The notes beneath the pieces are model-generated. The model ran no database searches. It was given only the letters and a program-made list of their open reading frames with translations, and was not told the origin of the DNA. Shown here one piece after another: positions 1 to 7,943 of a stretch of DNA of 37,565 bases (its first letter is position 1; each line of letters opens with the position of its first letter). Made by a program: the position numbers and the translations under genes. This DNA comes from Clostridiales bacterium (GTDB taxonomy: Bacteria > Bacillota > Clostridia > Lachnospirales > Lachnospiraceae), in the NCBI GenBank assembly GCA_020860365.1, contig JAJBUL010000035.1:1-37565 (forward strand). Direction: 5' to 3'.

Positions 1-606
1 CCCCTGTACTGCCAGAATTCCCTGTCCGGCAGCGGGAATCATCTCTTCGGTCGTAAAATACCGGCTGACACGCTGTAAAAGCCCCAGCCGCTTCAGCCCT
101 GCCGCCGCCAGAATCGTCGCACAGTATTCGCCGCTGTCCAGCTTTTTCAATCGGGTCTGCACATTTCCGCGAATCGGCGCGAATGTGGCCTGCGGGTATA
201 GCTGCGCAAACTGCAGCATCCTGCGTCTGGAGGAACAGCCGACCGGCTTTGAAAAATCCAGTTCATCCGCTCCTTCCGGGAGAATCAATGCGTCGCGCAC
301 ATCCTCCCGCGCGGAATACGCGATCAGCGGAAGCGCCTCAGGCAGCTCCATCGGGACATCCTTGAGGCTATGGACAGACAGATCCGAGCGGCCATCCAGC
401 AAAGCCGCATCCAGTTCCTTTACAAAAAGTCCTTTTCCTCCGATTTTTTCCAGCGGCTGATTTAATACCTTATCGCCAGTGGTCTTCATCGTAAGGATCT
501 CCACGGACAGCTCCGGATGCGCCTGCTGTATATACTGCCGCACCATCTCCGACTGAATCACAGCCAGCTGGCTTTCCCGGCTGCCAATCACAATTTTTCT
601 GGTCAT
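1..606 (-). CDS. hemC: Hydroxymethylbilane synthase (porphobilinogen deaminase), C-terminus cut by window edge
   Basis: The enzyme polymerises four porphobilinogens into hydroxymethylbilane, the precursor of uroporphyrinogen III (siroheme, cobalamin, heme). It is absent from the ORF track because no stop lies in the window. Translating the minus strand from 606 gives MTRKIVIGSRESQLAV, then VHSLKDVP and GCSSRRR, the substrate- and cofactor-contacting motifs of the family, and IRGNVQTRL. 202 codons are visible. The domain carrying the dipyrromethane-binding cysteine lies beyond base 1. Its ATG overlaps the hemA stop as ATGA (603-606), so the two are probably translationally coupled. Identification is firm. 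Confidence 0.95.
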   Translation of the reverse strand, partial: MTRKIVIGSRESQLAVIQSEMVRQYIQQAHPELSVEILTMKTTGDKVLNQPLEKIGGKGLFVKELDAALLDGRSDLSVHSLKDVPMELPEALPLIAYSAREDVRDALILPEGADELDFSKPVGCSSRRRMLQFAQLYPQATFAPIRGNVQTRLKKLDSGEYCATILAAAGLKRLGLLQRVSRYFTTEEMIPAAGQGILAVQG

Positions 607-1853
607 TCTGTCTTTATATTCCTTTCCACGTCATACATTTTCTCAAGCCCTTCAATGCATTCCCGAAACGCCGCCTCACTTACGCAGTCCCGCAGCCCGA
701 ACAGCAGCTTATTCATTGTGCGCTCTGCCGCCCCTTCAATCTCCTCATTCAGTTTTTCTTTTTCCTGCTCCTCCAGGGGAAGACTGCGCACCGTTTTTGT
801 CAGGCGTTTTTCCAGATCAACTGCCGTCTGCGTCTTGATCGACTGAATTTTCGGAATCATGTCCACGCACTCGTACCAGTCAAAAAATTCTTCCATCTGC
901 TTCGCAAAACAGGCTTCCGCATCGGCAATCGCCCGTTGTTGTTCCTCGCTCACTGCTCCTTCGCGGAAACAGTCAATGTCATAGAGACGCACACCGTCCA
1001 GTTCGGCTACGCCGGGTTCAATGTCCCGCGGCACCGCCAGGTCGATCAAAACAACCGGCTTTTTCCGATATTCCGCAACCAGCTCTCTGGTCAGCGTATA
1101 ATTCGGGCTGACAGTCGCACTCAGTACGTAGTCACATTCGCCAAACAGTTCCATCCGCCGCCCGTAATCAATCCGTGAGCAGTTCGGCGGAATCTCCACC
1201 ACGCCGCTGCGGTACTGGCGAACCGTCACCGTGACAAATGCTCCCTGTTTTTGCAGCTGTGTCGCGGCCAGCTTTCCCATCACGCCATTGCCAATCACCA
1301 TGCATGTTTTCCCGTCAAAAATGTACCCCTCTTCTTTCAGTGTTCGAATCGCGGTATGAACCGCAGACTGGTCGGTAGAAGATAACTCCCCGCTGGTCTT
1401 CACCTTCTTCGCAGATGTAACCGCCATCCGGAAAAGCGTCTCCAGCACATGATCCGCCGCGTAATGTTCTCTGGCAAACGCCAGCGCATCCTTCACCTGT
1501 GTCACGATCTGATCGTCCCCCAGAATCCGAGACTCCAGACCCGCCGCAAGGCGGAACAGATGATGCACCGCCTCCCGCTCCTGCCGGAAGCGGAAAAATG
1601 ACCGATAGTCCAGCGTTTCCGGAATGTCTCTGATTTCACAGAGCAGCCCGTACAAATCACTCTCAAAATCCTCTCCGGTACTTAAGTAAAGCTCCATCCG
1701 ATTACAGGTTGAAATCATAACACAGCCGTTAACGCCTTTTACCTGTTTCAGACGTTCCAGGGCCTCTGCCATACTTTTTTTCGTAAAAGAAAAAACAGTC
1801 CGTATATCAATCGGGGCGTTTTCATGGTCAATCCCCGCCATCCGTATTCCCAC
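603..1853 (-). CDS. hemA: Glutamyl-tRNA reductase
   Basis: Reduces glutamyl-tRNA(Glu) to glutamate-1-semialdehyde with NADPH, the first committed step of C5-pathway tetrapyrrole synthesis. The 416-residue product shows the catalytic cysteine motif STCNRMELY (about residue 50), a Rossmann domain with VIGNGVMGKLAA, and a C-terminal helical dimerisation region. The start is GTG at 1851-1853, placed 6-7 nt after GGGAGG; an in-frame ATG four codons later is the alternative. Only 13 nt separate it from cbiK upstream, and it overlaps hemC by 4 nt, so cbiK-hemA-hemC is one operon. Length and motifs are normal. Confidence 0.96.
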   Translation of the reverse strand: MGIRMAGIDHENAPIDIRTVFSFTKKSMAEALERLKQVKGVNGCVMISTCNRMELYLSTGEDFESDLYGLLCEIRDIPETLDYRSFFRFRQEREAVHHLFRLAAGLESRILGDDQIVTQVKDALAFAREHYAADHVLETLFRMAVTSAKKVKTSGELSSTDQSAVHTAIRTLKEEGYIFDGKTCMVIGNGVMGKLAATQLQKQGAFVTVTVRQYRSGVVEIPPNCSRIDYGRRMELFGECDYVLSATVSPNYTLTRELVAEYRKKPVVLIDLAVPRDIEPGVAELDGVRLYDIDCFREGAVSEEQQRAIADAEACFAKQMEEFFDWYECVDMIPKIQSIKTQTAVDLEKRLTKTVRSLPLEEQEKEKLNEEIEGAAERTMNKLLFGLRDCVSEAAFRECIEGLEKMYDVERNIKTE

Positions 1854-1866
1854 AGTATTCCTCCCG

Positions 1867-2715
1867 CTATCCAGTCAAGCAACTCACATCGTTCCTCACG
1901 ATATATGCAAATCTTAACACTGGCATCTCTGCCGCATCCATCGCGTCCCGCACATGATCCAGAAACATCTCCCGAACCCCGGCATATTCGCCGAGTCCCT
2001 TCAAAACACACCTTACCTCAAACCCGGCGCTCTCAAAACGGCTTTTCCATGAATCCGCGTCAGAACCGGCCAGATCATTTTCCGCATGATCGCCAGCAAC
2101 AATCATAAACGGCGCCAGAACGACCTCTCTGAACTGTTGCTCCTGTACGCGCCGCATCAGCGAATCCAGTGCCGGATAGGCTTCCACCGTCCCCATAAAA
2201 ATATTGGAATAACCCATGTCCTTAAACTGGTAATCCAGCGCCGCGTAAATAGAGTTCGCGTAGTGCTCCGTCCCGTGCCCCATCAAGACCAGTGCTTCGT
2301 CTTCTGCAATTCGCAGTTCCTGCGCAATCACACGCACAATGCGCACATTGTCCTCCTGTGTGGTCAAAAGCGGTTTCCCCACCGAAATACGGGAAAACAG
2401 ATGCCCGCATTTTCTTACACTCTCCAGCATCTGATCATTCTCAATTCCATTAATTACATGCGTCGGCTGAACAACGACATCCGCCATCCCATCTGCCGCC
2501 ATCTGTATCAAAGCTTCCTCTACATCCGGGATATCGATCCCGTCACGCATTTTAATTTTCCTGCGGATCATTCCACTCGTCCAGGCTCGGTATACCCTCC
2601 AGGTGGGATACTCCTGTCTCATGCTAGCCTCAATCTGGTCAATGGTCTTTTTTCTGGTCTCCTCATAGCTTGTCCCAAAGCTGACGACCAGAATTCCTTT
2701 CCCGCTCTTACTCAT
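1867..2715 (-). CDS. cbiK: Anaerobic sirohydrochlorin cobaltochelatase, CbiK family
   Basis: Inserts Co(II) into sirohydrochlorin in the anaerobic cobalamin pathway. The 282-residue protein begins GILVVSFGTSYEETR, typical of CbiK. It has the metal-site histidine in LMGHGTEHYAN (about residue 145) and a second in APFMIVAGDHAENDLAG, both expected for this chelatase fold. There is no signal peptide, so it is cytoplasmic. The ATG is preceded by GGAAAGGAATTGTTGAA. It heads the cbiK-hemA-hemC operon. Family members can sometimes insert other metals (nickel or iron), which matters here because a nitrogenase-like operon ends 180 bp upstream. Cobalt is the default call. Confidence 0.92.
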   Translation of the reverse strand: MSKSGKGILVVSFGTSYEETRKKTIDQIEASMRQEYPTWRVYRAWTSGMIRRKIKMRDGIDIPDVEEALIQMAADGMADVVVQPTHVINGIENDQMLESVRKCGHLFSRISVGKPLLTTQEDNVRIVRVIAQELRIAEDEALVLMGHGTEHYANSIYAALDYQFKDMGYSNIFMGTVEAYPALDSLMRRVQEQQFREVVLAPFMIVAGDHAENDLAGSDADSWKSRFESAGFEVRCVLKGLGEYAGVREMFLDHVRDAMDAAEMPVLRFAYIVRNDVSCLTG

Positions 2716-2786
2716 TTCAACAATTCCTTTCCGCGATATATCTGGAGCAGTCCTTTCCCTTTTTAATTATCTCATTTAAACAAGAG

Positions 2787-2809
2787 AAAAGCCCCATAGC
2801 GGAGCGGGG
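2787..2809 (-). terminator. Second, weaker hairpin downstream of the nitrogenase-like operon
   Basis: On the minus strand CCCC-(10 nt)-GGGG is followed by CTTTTC. It lies just after the stronger terminator at 2819-2859 and before cbiK, so it may act as a tandem terminator or as a leader hairpin of cbiK. Confidence 0.4.
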
Positions 2810-2818
2810 ATGAGCTAG

Positions 2819-2859
2819 AAAAAGGCTGCGATATAATTGGAAAAATTATATCACAGCCC
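2819..2859 (-). terminator. Rho-independent terminator of the nitrogenase-like operon
   Basis: Minus strand: GGGCTGTGATATAAT / ATTATATCGCAGCC, a stem of about 14 bp with one G-U pair and a short T-rich loop, followed by TTTTT. It sits 35 bp past the stop of the last nitrogenase-like gene and separates that operon from cbiK-hemA-hemC. Confidence 0.88.
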
Positions 2860-2893
2860 TTCTTGAGTGTCCAGATTTATATTTGTTATCTGT

Positions 2894-4273
2894 TTAAATC
2901 CGTTTAAACGAAAAATCCTTCTCTTCGCGTAACCGGAGCATTTCCTTTCCCTTCGTCATATAATCTTCCGCAAATGTGATGGCTCCCGTTATTCCAGACC
3001 AGGACTTCCCGTATATTGCCTGACGGTAAACCGGCCAAGAGGAGGGCAGCAGCACTGCCTGGCTCTGGATAGCCGCATCAGCTTCGAGCGAGCTTCCCAA
3101 AACAATATCCGCGGACGAAGATCGAAGAACGCGCGCGATCTCCTGTGCGTCGCTTGTATACACCGTGTTTTTTGATAAAAGACCCGTGCTTTCCGTCGAA
3201 TTTGCTGATACCGCGGACAACGGCAGACCTTCATAAGTGTCTGCGTTACGCGGAACATCCGTTATCACTGCCGCTGTGATTCTGGCCTGAAAATAGTTTG
3301 AGAGGAACCCCGCGTATTGCTTTACCTGACGTTCCTCTCCGACCAGTGCGAAACGATGGTTGGCATGCTCGGCGTAAAAGGCTTCCCGGATACATGCAAA
3401 ACAGGCTTCAAAGCTTTCCCGTTCCCGCTTTAAAAAAGGATGAATTGTTTCTTCTGGAAGGGAAAGAACCCCGGCGACCTGACGCACAAACGTCTCAACC
3501 TCCTCCATCCCGGTTGGCACGGTATCATATGTCTGGTAAGGTATCTGATATAACTCCTCCAGTTTTCTGGCCGCCTTTACTCCCCAGTGGGAAAACACCA
3601 GTGTCAGATCTGCCTTTGACGCTGCGGCAAGCTCTTTTACGCCCTCCGGCGAGAGAAAAAACGTATTTGCCTGAATGCCTGCTCCAGTGAGAATTCTGCG
3701 CAGCTCCAGCAATTCACCTCGAAAATACAAATCCTGCTGCGGCAGGATGCCCAAGATATTTACCAGAGGTTTCCTCTTATCTCCCGAAAAAGCCGGCTTT
3801 GGAAGAATCTCCTGGATATCCGGCAGTTTCGAAAACAGATCCGCCATCACAGTCTCATATCCATAATGGCTGTCGCCGTGAAATCCTGCCAGCAATGAAT
3901 GGATCACTGGCTCTCCCTGCTCCTGGGCCTCCCGTGTCATAGCTTCTATGTCATCACCTACCATTGCTGATTCGCAGCTATTCAAAACAACATAAAGCTC
4001 CCCGTTGAATACTTTCAGAGAATTCTTAATCTGTTCCCGCAGCCGGGAGGCTCCGCCAAAAATCACATGGCGCTCCTGAACGGCACTTCCGGGAATCGCA
4101 CAGCCTGCAATCTGCGCGTTTCCAAATCCTCCCGCCCTGGAAGCAAGGGCATCCTGAATCGCACAGCCCGCATTGGAATGTACGATTGGAACGACGCCGC
4201 GGATCGCGGTCAATGTACGCACAGCGCCATGCAGGGCACATCCGTAACGAGGTCTTGCGATTGCCTCAGCCAT
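2894..4273 (-). CDS. Nitrogenase component 1-like protein, three-cysteine subunit (NifD/NifK superfamily)
   Basis: One of two nitrogenase component 1-type subunits expected to form the heteromeric catalytic partner of the NifH-like protein encoded two genes upstream. The 459-residue protein has cysteines C12 (RYGCALHG), C37 (NAGCAIQ) and C100 (LNSCESAMVGDD). The 12-to-37 spacing of 25 equals that between the first two P-cluster cysteines of NifK, and the third sits in the usual C-x-x-x-x-GDD context. The short N-terminus resembles NifN/NifE/BchN-type and Nfl proteins rather than true NifD/K. It starts 1 nt after the upstream stop, so it is coupled, and it ends the operon before a strong terminator. 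I do not see the FeMo-co ligand region, so nitrogen fixation is unlikely. The substrate is unknown. Confidence 0.85.
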   Translation of the reverse strand: MAEAIARPRYGCALHGAVRTLTAIRGVVPIVHSNAGCAIQDALASRAGGFGNAQIAGCAIPGSAVQERHVIFGGASRLREQIKNSLKVFNGELYVVLNSCESAMVGDDIEAMTREAQEQGEPVIHSLLAGFHGDSHYGYETVMADLFSKLPDIQEILPKPAFSGDKRKPLVNILGILPQQDLYFRGELLELRRILTGAGIQANTFFLSPEGVKELAAASKADLTLVFSHWGVKAARKLEELYQIPYQTYDTVPTGMEEVETFVRQVAGVLSLPEETIHPFLKRERESFEACFACIREAFYAEHANHRFALVGEERQVKQYAGFLSNYFQARITAAVITDVPRNADTYEGLPLSAVSANSTESTGLLSKNTVYTSDAQEIARVLRSSSADIVLGSSLEADAAIQSQAVLLPSSWPVYRQAIYGKSWSGITGAITFAEDYMTKGKEMLRLREEKDFSFKRI

Positions 4274-4274
4274 G

Positions 4275-5705
4275 TTATTTTACCTTCTGTTTTACATACC
4301 AATTCGCGCTCTTGCGCAGCCATGATTTCTTGTATAATTCCGGCGATTCCAGCGACCAGGGCACAGCATCACGGATTCGGTCGATCAACTGGCGAATCCC
4401 TTCATATCCAAGGATAGCGGTATGCGCCATTGATACCGGGATACAGCCTGGTACCTCTCCGGCAAAGGCTACTTCTTCCCCGTAAGAAAGATAGTAATCT
4501 GCTTTCCGCTTCGCAATCACGTTTGCCTTTTCAAACGGCTGCCCATTTGCTACCACGACAGATGTCCCCGGATTCAGAGACGAGAGTTTTTCCAGATAGC
4601 TTCGGCTCTCCATATCCACTGATAAAACGGACAAGCCAACCACCTCTCCTCCAAAATGCTGTATCGTCTCCAGCAAACCAGGGAGCAAAGAGAGCGGCGC
4701 ATCCAGAAAAAATCGCTTCCCGGCAAGCGACACCCCTCCTAATTCACGTTCCAGCATACTTTCCTGTTTTTCCACATACTCCTCAGCTGCAGAAGAACGG
4801 CCATACAATTCCGCGATGTGAAGGATGAATGACCGCACACTTTTCAGTCCAACCGGCGCATTCAAACATAATCCGGGAACCTGAAAACACTCTTCCAATC
4901 CCTCTGAAAGATATTGTCCTTCCTCCGGATTTAGCGCCACGGACGCCAGCGCATTTCCTGCCTGCCGAATCGTCTCTACGGACGCATATCGCGGCAAAAG
5001 GCGAAAAGGAATGCCAAGCTCCCGAAAAATCGAAATAATAGCCGACAGGCTTTCCGGATTTTCTGAAAAGGAAAGCAGATTGACCGGCATTAAATTCGCA
5101 CTGGCACCAGCTCCTGATGCTTTATCTCCATCCACTTTCACCCTGGCCCGTCCGATCACGTATTTCAGCAACACATGGCTGACAATATCATATCCGGTGA
5201 GGGGCGTTTTCGTCTTGAATCCATCTGTATAAACAAAAATCAATTCTGAATCTATTTCCTCTGACATTTCCAGAATCAAAGACTGGACATCGTCATTATT
5301 AATGGCGATTACCGGCGTCCCTACAATGAATATCACCTTTGCGCGAGTCTCCCTGGAAGCGCGAAGACATGCGCTTCGAAGCTTTTCATCGCCTCCCAGA
5401 ATCGTATCGCGCTCGTCCAGATTGGTAGAGTACCAGCGAAAGGGCTGCTCCTCGTGATATCCCAGGCCGGAAGTCGCACAGCCTACAGCTCCATGTACGA
5501 CAACCGCGGCATCCTTTATCGTGCTTAAGATGCGAAGGGCATACAAAATTTCATCCGGTGAAACCTGTGTGAGCGTACGCACCCGCTGGAGAATCTGGGC
5601 GCCACTTGTCTCATCACGCAATCCTTCCAGGGCTCCATTATAGTGACTCAGTGTCTGCAGACGTCTTTCCCGCGTCAATACCTTTCTTTCCTCCATCAGG
5701 CTCAT
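4275..5705 (-). CDS. Nitrogenase component 1-like protein, one-cysteine subunit (NifD/NifK superfamily)
   Basis: Partner subunit of the following gene. I start it at 5705 (MSLMEERK, 476 residues), not at the track start 5801: GGAGGG lies 8 nt upstream and this ATG directly follows the nifH-like stop. Only one of the three usual cluster cysteines is kept (C76 in HGAVGCATSG). The first position has no cysteine, and the third motif reads VGTPVIAINNDD with Thr-Pro in place of Cys. The C-terminal half has the repeated Rossmann-like folds of the superfamily (FFLDAPLSLLPGLLE, TSVVVANGQPFEKA). With three cysteines from the partner, the pair could hold one [4Fe-4S] cluster, as in DPOR-like enzymes. 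The reaction is unknown. Confidence 0.82.
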   Translation of the reverse strand: MSLMEERKVLTRERRLQTLSHYNGALEGLRDETSGAQILQRVRTLTQVSPDEILYALRILSTIKDAAVVVHGAVGCATSGLGYHEEQPFRWYSTNLDERDTILGGDEKLRSACLRASRETRAKVIFIVGTPVIAINNDDVQSLILEMSEEIDSELIFVYTDGFKTKTPLTGYDIVSHVLLKYVIGRARVKVDGDKASGAGASANLMPVNLLSFSENPESLSAIISIFRELGIPFRLLPRYASVETIRQAGNALASVALNPEEGQYLSEGLEECFQVPGLCLNAPVGLKSVRSFILHIAELYGRSSAAEEYVEKQESMLERELGGVSLAGKRFFLDAPLSLLPGLLETIQHFGGEVVGLSVLSVDMESRSYLEKLSSLNPGTSVVVANGQPFEKANVIAKRKADYYLSYGEEVAFAGEVPGCIPVSMAHTAILGYEGIRQLIDRIRDAVPWSLESPELYKKSWLRKSANWYVKQKVK

Positions 5706-5706
5706 A

Positions 5707-6582
5707 TCAGATTCCCTCCTGCGCGCCGACAAATCCGCTTTCGAGACTGTATATCCTGTCTCCCCATTCCCTTGCCCAATCTCGAAGTTCCGCGCTGCCA
5801 AGCGGTTTTGGGATCACCAGATCCTCACTTTCAGCGATATCTCGTGCCAGCTTGCGATAGAGCTTTGCGTGTTCAGAATCCGGGTTCGCCTCAATTACCG
5901 TTTTTCCATACAGTTCACTCTGGGAAACCACCAGGGAGCGCGGTATATATCCAACTGTTTTCGTATCCGTTCGTTTTGTAAAATCATCCAGAATCGCCTG
6001 AGAGTACCCTGTGGAGAGTCCATTTCCGATGACTCCTCCAAGCTTTGCGCCGCCGCTGGGCGCATATTTGCTGATCGCCTTGAACAGATTGTTCGCCGCA
6101 TAGATCGCCATAAAATCTGAAGAGCTGACCACATAAGCGCGATCCGTAATCCCGTCGCGGATTGGCACCGCAAACCCGCCGCAGACCACATCGCCGAGTA
6201 CGTCATAAAGGACATAGTCTGGCTTAAACTCCTCAAACAGGCGAAGCTCCTGCAGAAGATTCACCGCCGCGTTAATTCCCCGGCCTGCGCAGCCTACTCC
6301 CGGAACCGGACCGCCCGACTCAATGCAGAGCACTCCTTTGAAGCCGCGGATGGAAATATCATCCAGATGTACCCGGTTTCCCTCCCGCAGGCTGTCAAGC
6401 ACAGTCGGAAGATACGTGTTGCCCCGCAGCGTATTTGTTGAATCACTCTTTGGGTCGCAGCCAATCTGGATTACCTTATAACCCGCCTCCGCCAGAGCTG
6501 CGCTGATATTGGAGGTCGTAGTCGATTTTCCAATACCGCCTTTTCCATAAATCGCAATATGTTTCCCGATTCTCTCAGCCAT
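5707..6582 (-). CDS. NifH-like ATP-dependent iron protein (nitrogenase-like reductase component)
   Basis: A homodimeric [4Fe-4S] ATPase expected to pass electrons, coupled to ATP hydrolysis, to the two component 1-like subunits downstream. The 291 residues show the P-loop GKGGIGKST (13-21), switch I region IGCDPKSDST, and both cluster cysteines: C98 (GVGCAGRGI) and C134 (GDVVCGGFAVP), matching NifH C97 and C132. Arg101 corresponds to the ADP-ribosylated arginine of NifH. GAGGAAAGAAAA precedes the ATG. It lies 49 bp after the radical SAM gene and 1 nt before the next start. NifH versus BchL or CfbC cannot be decided by eye; neighbours exclude chlorophyll synthesis. Assignment to the nitrogenase-like (Nfl) group is inferred. 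Confidence 0.93.
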   Translation of the reverse strand: MAERIGKHIAIYGKGGIGKSTTTSNISAALAEAGYKVIQIGCDPKSDSTNTLRGNTYLPTVLDSLREGNRVHLDDISIRGFKGVLCIESGGPVPGVGCAGRGINAAVNLLQELRLFEEFKPDYVLYDVLGDVVCGGFAVPIRDGITDRAYVVSSSDFMAIYAANNLFKAISKYAPSGGAKLGGVIGNGLSTGYSQAILDDFTKRTDTKTVGYIPRSLVVSQSELYGKTVIEANPDSEHAKLYRKLARDIAESEDLVIPKPLGSAELRDWAREWGDRIYSLESGFVGAQEGI

Positions 6583-6631
6583 TTTTCTTTCCTCTTTCTA
6601 TTCCGCTGTACATCTGGTATTATTTTTTATC

Positions 6632-7846
6632 TCAGCCATTCGCCACGATCCGCCCTTTTCTGTCAATCGTGACATGATTTTTCAGGCGGAACAGGTCGTG
6701 CATTACGGTGTCAGATTCTGCCGTAGCATCACGCAATTGCGTCCAGGTGACCCCGTAATTGCGGAAAATATCTGCTGTCCGCTCCTGGACATCCCAATGC
6801 CAGTCCGCCTCCGGTGTACGATGCCCCTCCAGCGCGGAACCCACATTCACATACCATTGGCTTGGCACCGCTATTACTCCAATGCTCGCCAGATAGCTGA
6901 TGCCGGAAAGAAGCGATTCCTTCGTCTCCAGACCTGCCACAAAAGTAGAACGGACATGATATTTCCCGAATACGTCCAGTTCTTCCTTCAGCGCGTTCAG
7001 CCAGTTTTCCCTGCCGCCGCACTGGCTGGATTTGCCCGGGCAATAATATTCAAAAAGCTTTTCATTCCAGACTTCCATATTCGTAGCAATTGTAGAAAAG
7101 CCCGCATCCCTGTATTTTTCAAACACAGAAAAGTCAAGCGGCGCGCCTACGCAGGCGGTTCCGTTGAAGTGTTCCAATCCGGTATAATCCGCGATTGCCT
7201 CCGCCACATCGATATAATACTCTACCTCACGCCGTTCCGGGACAAAACCACCGCTCACCGTCAGCTTGTCAAACCCTTCCTCAAACGCTGTCGCCACGGT
7301 CTCTCCGATCTGTTTTGGCGTCTTCCAGGAAATCCCCTGGCACTCCGCATAGATTGACTTTGTTGCATTAATGTTGCAAAACAGACAATCGAGTCCTTTG
7401 TCCTTCAGGGCGCATTCATTGCTATATGCGATAAAAATTACGCCATAGCCATTGTCCTGGGCAATGGTGCGCATATCCGTGCCATCACTGGTCTTTTTCG
7501 CATAATAGCCAGATCGCGATTTAAAATTAACGTTTTCAAATACCGGTTCCCGCCTGCCTATACGATAAATATTATACTGGCCATCCTCATAAACCAGGGA
7601 ATAATGGCTGTCACGAAACCAGCGGATACGCACCTGATAACCGCCTTCTGGAGTCAGAAAGCAGGCGGGAAACTCAATTCCCCTGTGCGCTTCCTTATCC
7701 TGAGAAAACATTGCGTTGACGCCCTCCACATATCGATTTCCAAGATCCAGATGAGAAAAAATATAGGGATCAAAATTCAGCCCCTCCACCAGGATCTCAT
7801 TTTTCAGTCTGATTTCATTGTATAGTGTCTGATAATCTGCGCTCAT
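6632..7846 (-). CDS. Radical SAM protein with unusual CX8CX2C motif, nitrogenase-like operon
   Basis: Probably a radical SAM enzyme serving the nitrogenase-like system as maturase or pathway enzyme. The start is ATG at 7846 (MSADYQTL, 404 residues) with GGGAGG upstream; the track start is a TTG inside the leader. The cluster motif is NECALKDKGLDCLFCNI, CX8CX2C instead of canonical CX3CX2C; the wide first gap resembles Elp3-type enzymes. Downstream are TVSGGFVPERREVEYY, a GGE-like SAM-binding stretch, and HFNGTACVGAP, both usual for a TIM barrel. About 120 residues precede the cluster, suggesting an extra N-terminal domain. No SPASM-type cysteine cluster is obvious at the C-terminus. I do not recognise a named family. 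Confidence 0.75.
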   Translation of the reverse strand: MSADYQTLYNEIRLKNEILVEGLNFDPYIFSHLDLGNRYVEGVNAMFSQDKEAHRGIEFPACFLTPEGGYQVRIRWFRDSHYSLVYEDGQYNIYRIGRREPVFENVNFKSRSGYYAKKTSDGTDMRTIAQDNGYGVIFIAYSNECALKDKGLDCLFCNINATKSIYAECQGISWKTPKQIGETVATAFEEGFDKLTVSGGFVPERREVEYYIDVAEAIADYTGLEHFNGTACVGAPLDFSVFEKYRDAGFSTIATNMEVWNEKLFEYYCPGKSSQCGGRENWLNALKEELDVFGKYHVRSTFVAGLETKESLLSGISYLASIGVIAVPSQWYVNVGSALEGHRTPEADWHWDVQERTADIFRNYGVTWTQLRDATAESDTVMHDLFRLKNHVTIDRKGRIVANG

Positions 7847-7887
7847 CTTTTCCTCCCACAATTATATAAATATTCGTATCTATTCGA

Positions 7888-7940
7888 AACAGCAGGCCAC
7901 AGACCGCCTTTTCTTTCGATGCTTTTCTGAACTGTTGCAA
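7888..7940. repeat. Dispersed short repeat, copy A
   Basis: AACAGCAGGCCACAGACC, a spacer, then TTCTGAACTGTTGC. A near-identical pair of blocks occurs at 17234-17283 with a shorter spacer. Each copy lies in a gap between minus-strand genes and its ends can pair (AACAG/CTGTT). It is probably a genome-wide intergenic repeat. Confidence 0.6.
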
Positions 7941-7943
7941 ATA

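Noticed and set aside
183-460. Plus-strand ORFs of 60 and 91 residues
   Set aside because: They are antisense to hemC, which has clear family motifs, and they lack ribosome sites.
2086-2766. 226-residue plus-strand ORF
   Set aside because: Antisense to cbiK; low-complexity basic composition and no motif.
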